From Aquitalea sp. (GTDB taxonomy: Bacteria > Pseudomonadota > Gammaproteobacteria > Burkholderiales > Chromobacteriaceae): a DNA stretch of 14,773 nucleotides. Shown piece by piece: positions 12,257-14,773 of this stretch. The stretch is taken from assembly GCA_019232735.1 (NCBI GenBank), contig JAFANL010000074.1, positions 1-14,773 on the forward strand, in the 5' to 3' direction. The translations under genes were made by a program, and so were the position numbers. Positions within the stretch are counted from its first letter, which is position 1; every line of letters starts with the position of its first letter. The notes under the pieces were generated by a model. The model worked only from the letters and a program-made list of their open reading frames with translations. It made no database searches and was not told where the DNA came from.

Positions 12257-14773
12257 ATGGAAGAGCACGCCATCGACCTGATCCAGTCCCTGCGCAAACA
12301 GCTGGCCAGCGAACGCCAGCAACTGCAGGAGCACTACCGGCACGACCGGGATCCGCAACAATACCTGGCCCGGCACAGCCAGGTAGTCGATGCTGTTCTG
12401 CAGCAACTATGGCAACAAGCCGACATGGGAGATAGCGCCTCGCTGGTGGCGGTGGGCGGCTATGGCCGTGGCCAGCTGTTTCCTCACTCCGACATCGATG
12501 TACTGGTGCTGCTGCCTGCCGCCACGTCGGCAGACTTGCCGGAGCGCGTAGCGGCCTTGATCGGTCGCATGTGGGATATCGGCCTGGAAGTCGGCCACAG
12601 CGTCCGGACCATGCAGGAATGCCTGCAGGAAGCGGCCGCCGACATCACCATCGAAACCAATTTGCTGGAGAACCGTCTGATCGCCGGCGCGGAACGGCCC
12701 TATCACGAGGTGATCGCCCGCCTCGAACAACAACGCGATCCGCTGGCCTTTTTCGAAGGCAAGACGCTGGAACAGCAGCAGCGCCACAATCGACACTTTG
12801 GCGTCACCAATAATCTGGAACCCAATATCAAGGAAAGTCCGGGCGGCCTGCGCGATTTGCACACCATTTTGTGGATCAGCAAGGCCATCGGCCTGGGGGA
12901 TGACTGGAGCGCACTGGTACAGCGCGGCATCCTGACCCAGGCCGAAGCGCGACTCATCCATCACAGCGACCGTCAGTTACAACGCCTGCGCATTGATCTA
13001 CACATCCTGGCACGCCGTCGTGAAGACCGGCTGATCTTCGATCTGCAACAGAACATGGGCCTGGCTTGCGGGCTGCAGGATACGCCAGCCAAGCGTGCCA
13101 GCGAACAGGTGATGCAGCTGTATTTCCGCGCCGCCAAGACGGTCAGTCAGCTGAACGGCATTTTGCTGCCCAATCTGCGCGCGCGTCTGTATTCACAAGT
13201 CCCCCGCATCACCCAGAACCTGAACGAGCGTTTCTACTCGGTCAACAGCATGCTGGGGATCCGGCGCCCGGATGTGTTCGAGAAAGAACCATCGGCCATT
13301 CTGGAAGCCTTCCTGATGTTGCAGCGCAATCCGGAACTGACCGGTTTTGCGCCGCGCATGTTGCGTGCGCTATGGCACGGCCGCAGCCAGATCAACGACC
13401 GCTTCCGCAAGAATCCGCAGAACCGTGAACTGTTCATGCAGATCCTACGCGAGCCAGGCCTGACCCGCTGCCTGCGTCGCATGAACCTGTATGGTGTGCT
13501 GGGCAAATACCTGCCCGGCTTTGGTCGCATTGTCGGCCAGATGCAGCACGACCTGTTCCACGTCTACACCGTGGACGAGCATATCCTGATGGTGGTACGC
13601 AATCTGCGTCGCTTTGCCATCAGCGCCTTCAACCACGAATATCCCTTCCTGTCGCGCCTGATCAATGATTTCGAGCGGCCAGAAGTCCTGTATGTGGCCG
13701 GCCTGTTCCACGACATCGCCAAAGGGCGCGGCGGCGATCACTCCACGCTGGGCATGGTGGATGCCCGCGAGTTCTGCGAGCAGCACGCGCTATCCCCCGA
13801 TGACACCGAACTGGTGGTGTGGCTGGTGGGGCAGCACCTGACCATGTCCAGCATTGCGCAAAAACAGGACATCTACGATCCGGACGTGATCCAGCGTTTT
13901 GCCGAACTGACGCAAACGCCGCGGCGGCTAGCGGCCCTCTATCTGCTGTCGGTGGCCGACATCCGTGGCACCAGCCCCAAGGTATGGAATGCCTGGAAAG
14001 CCAAGCTGCTGGAGGACTTGTACAACGCCACATTGCGCGTACTGCTGCGTGGCGGCGAGGTGGACCTGAACTCGGAACTGGAAGAACGCAAAACCCAGGC
14101 CCTCAGCCTGCTGCGCCTGTATGCCGTTCCTGCCGGCGTAGAGCAGAAACTGTGGTCGCAGCTGGACATGGTGTATTTCCTGCGCCATGAGGCCAAGGAA
14201 ATCGCCTGGCACGCTCGCATCCTCAACCGTTTCGTCAATATCGAAACCCCGATGGTGCGCGCGCGGCTGTCTGACGATCACGAAGGCATCCAGGTATTGG
14301 TTTACACCCCGGACAAGCCTGAGCTGTTTGCCCGTACCTGTGCCTTTTTCGGGCGCACCAATTACAGCATTGCCGATGCCAAGGTTTACACCACCCGCCA
14401 CGGCTATGCGCTGGACACCTTTCATGTCTTCATCCCCGAACACCATGACGGGGATTACCGTGACATGATCAACTTCATCGAATTCGAGCTGGCCGAGTGC
14501 CTGCGTCTGGAAACGCCGCCGCCACCGCCGGCCAATGGCCGCATCAGCCGCCATCTGAAGCACTTCCCCATTGCGCCCCAGGTGCTGATCCGCCCGGACG
14601 ACAAGGACAATTTCTACGTGCTGTCCATCGTGGCTGGCGACCGCCCCGGCCTGCTGGCGCGTATTGCCAAGGTGTTGGCCGATTACCATCTGAGCGTGCA
14701 ATCGGCCAAGATCATGACACTGGGCAGTCGTGCCGAAGACTCCTTCCTGATCAGTGGAGCCTGCCTGAAAGAC
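12257..14773 (+). CDS. glnD: Bifunctional [protein-PII] uridylyltransferase / uridylyl-removing enzyme GlnD, 3' end beyond the window
   Basis: 839 codons are visible and remain open at the edge. The family is about 850-900 residues, so only a short C-terminal piece is missing. GlnD senses glutamine and uridylylates or deuridylylates PII proteins (GlnB/GlnK), setting nitrogen metabolism. Domains in order: nucleotidyltransferase with GGYGRG (67-72) and SDID (Asp79, Asp81); linker with ESPGGLRDLHTI (193-204); HD hydrolase about 430-600 with LFHDIAKGRGGDHS (His484, Asp485, His495) and VADIRGTSPKVWNAWK; ACT1 from about 677; a PPPPP linker at 754-758; ACT2 from about 787 (SIVAGDRPGLLARI). All key residues appear intact. 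AGGAAAG lies at 12242-12248, inside the end of lptG. The ATG follows the lptG TGA after one base, implying coupling. Confidence 0.96.
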   Translation, partial: MEEHAIDLIQSLRKQLASERQQLQEHYRHDRDPQQYLARHSQVVDAVLQQLWQQADMGDSASLVAVGGYGRGQLFPHSDIDVLVLLPAATSADLPERVAALIGRMWDIGLEVGHSVRTMQECLQEAAADITIETNLLENRLIAGAERPYHEVIARLEQQRDPLAFFEGKTLEQQQRHNRHFGVTNNLEPNIKESPGGLRDLHTILWISKAIGLGDDWSALVQRGILTQAEARLIHHSDRQLQRLRIDLHILARRREDRLIFDLQQNMGLACGLQDTPAKRASEQVMQLYFRAAKTVSQLNGILLPNLRARLYSQVPRITQNLNERFYSVNSMLGIRRPDVFEKEPSAILEAFLMLQRNPELTGFAPRMLRALWHGRSQINDRFRKNPQNRELFMQILREPGLTRCLRRMNLYGVLGKYLPGFGRIVGQMQHDLFHVYTVDEHILMVVRNLRRFAISAFNHEYPFLSRLINDFERPEVLYVAGLFHDIAKGRGGDHSTLGMVDAREFCEQHALSPDDTELVVWLVGQHLTMSSIAQKQDIYDPDVIQRFAELTQTPRRLAALYLLSVADIRGTSPKVWNAWKAKLLEDLYNATLRVLLRGGEVDLNSELEERKTQALSLLRLYAVPAGVEQKLWSQLDMVYFLRHEAKEIAWHARILNRFVNIETPMVRARLSDDHEGIQVLVYTPDKPELFARTCAFFGRTNYSIADAKVYTTRHGYALDTFHVFIPEHHDGDYRDMINFIEFELAECLRLETPPPPPANGRISRHLKHFPIAPQVLIRPDDKDNFYVLSIVAGDRPGLLARIAKVLADYHLSVQSAKIMTLGSRAEDSFLISGACLKD

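Overview
The window looks like ordinary chromosome of a Gram-negative betaproteobacterium, most likely in the Neisseriales (Chromobacteriaceae-type genera). The grounds are the GC-rich coding sequence, an LPS export pair (lptF, lptG), a PII-system glnD, and a YjfB-type motility peptide. The genus is inferred from general protein character, not from a marker gene. I see no rRNA, tRNA, CRISPR array, insertion sequence or prophage gene. Layout: (1) 1-840, minus strand: the 5' part of a secreted Sel1-repeat protein that runs off the left edge, a terminator, and a 64-residue YjfB-family motility protein. (2) 860-5324, plus strand: five collinear genes, trxB (thioredoxin reductase), an Smr-domain nuclease-like protein with a TTG start, bcp (peroxiredoxin), a PIN-PhoH ATPase and an alpha/beta hydrolase. 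A strong bidirectional terminator at 5349-5378 closes them. (3) 5391-9871, minus strand: a tightly packed operon read as pepA, holC, a large acidic Pro/Ala/Glu-rich protein of unknown function, and a PduO-type cobalamin adenosyltransferase. Junctions overlap by 14 nt, about 0-4 nt and 1 nt. (4) 9872-10072: a divergent control region with facing pepA and lptF promoters. (5) 10073-14773, plus strand: lptF, lptG and glnD, spaced 5 nt and 1 nt apart. glnD is cut by the right edge after 839 codons, probably only a few tens of residues short of its end. How the genes fit together: region 2 combines thiol redox defence (TrxB, Bcp) with RNA-surveillance-type enzymes (Smr, PIN-PhoH). Region 3 starts as in E. 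coli (pepA-holC, divergent from lptFG), but where E. coli has valS there is instead a roughly 650-residue acidic protein translationally coupled to a B12 adenosyltransferase. LptF and LptG form the membrane part of the LPS exporter, and GlnD is the nitrogen sensor that modifies PII. The least explained object is the acidic protein at 5942-7894: a probably disordered chain with recurrent hydrophobic-Pro-x-Leu motifs, followed by a compact predicted-helical C-terminal domain. I found no convincing evidence of a wholly new multi-gene system. That protein and its gene neighbourhood are the best lead.
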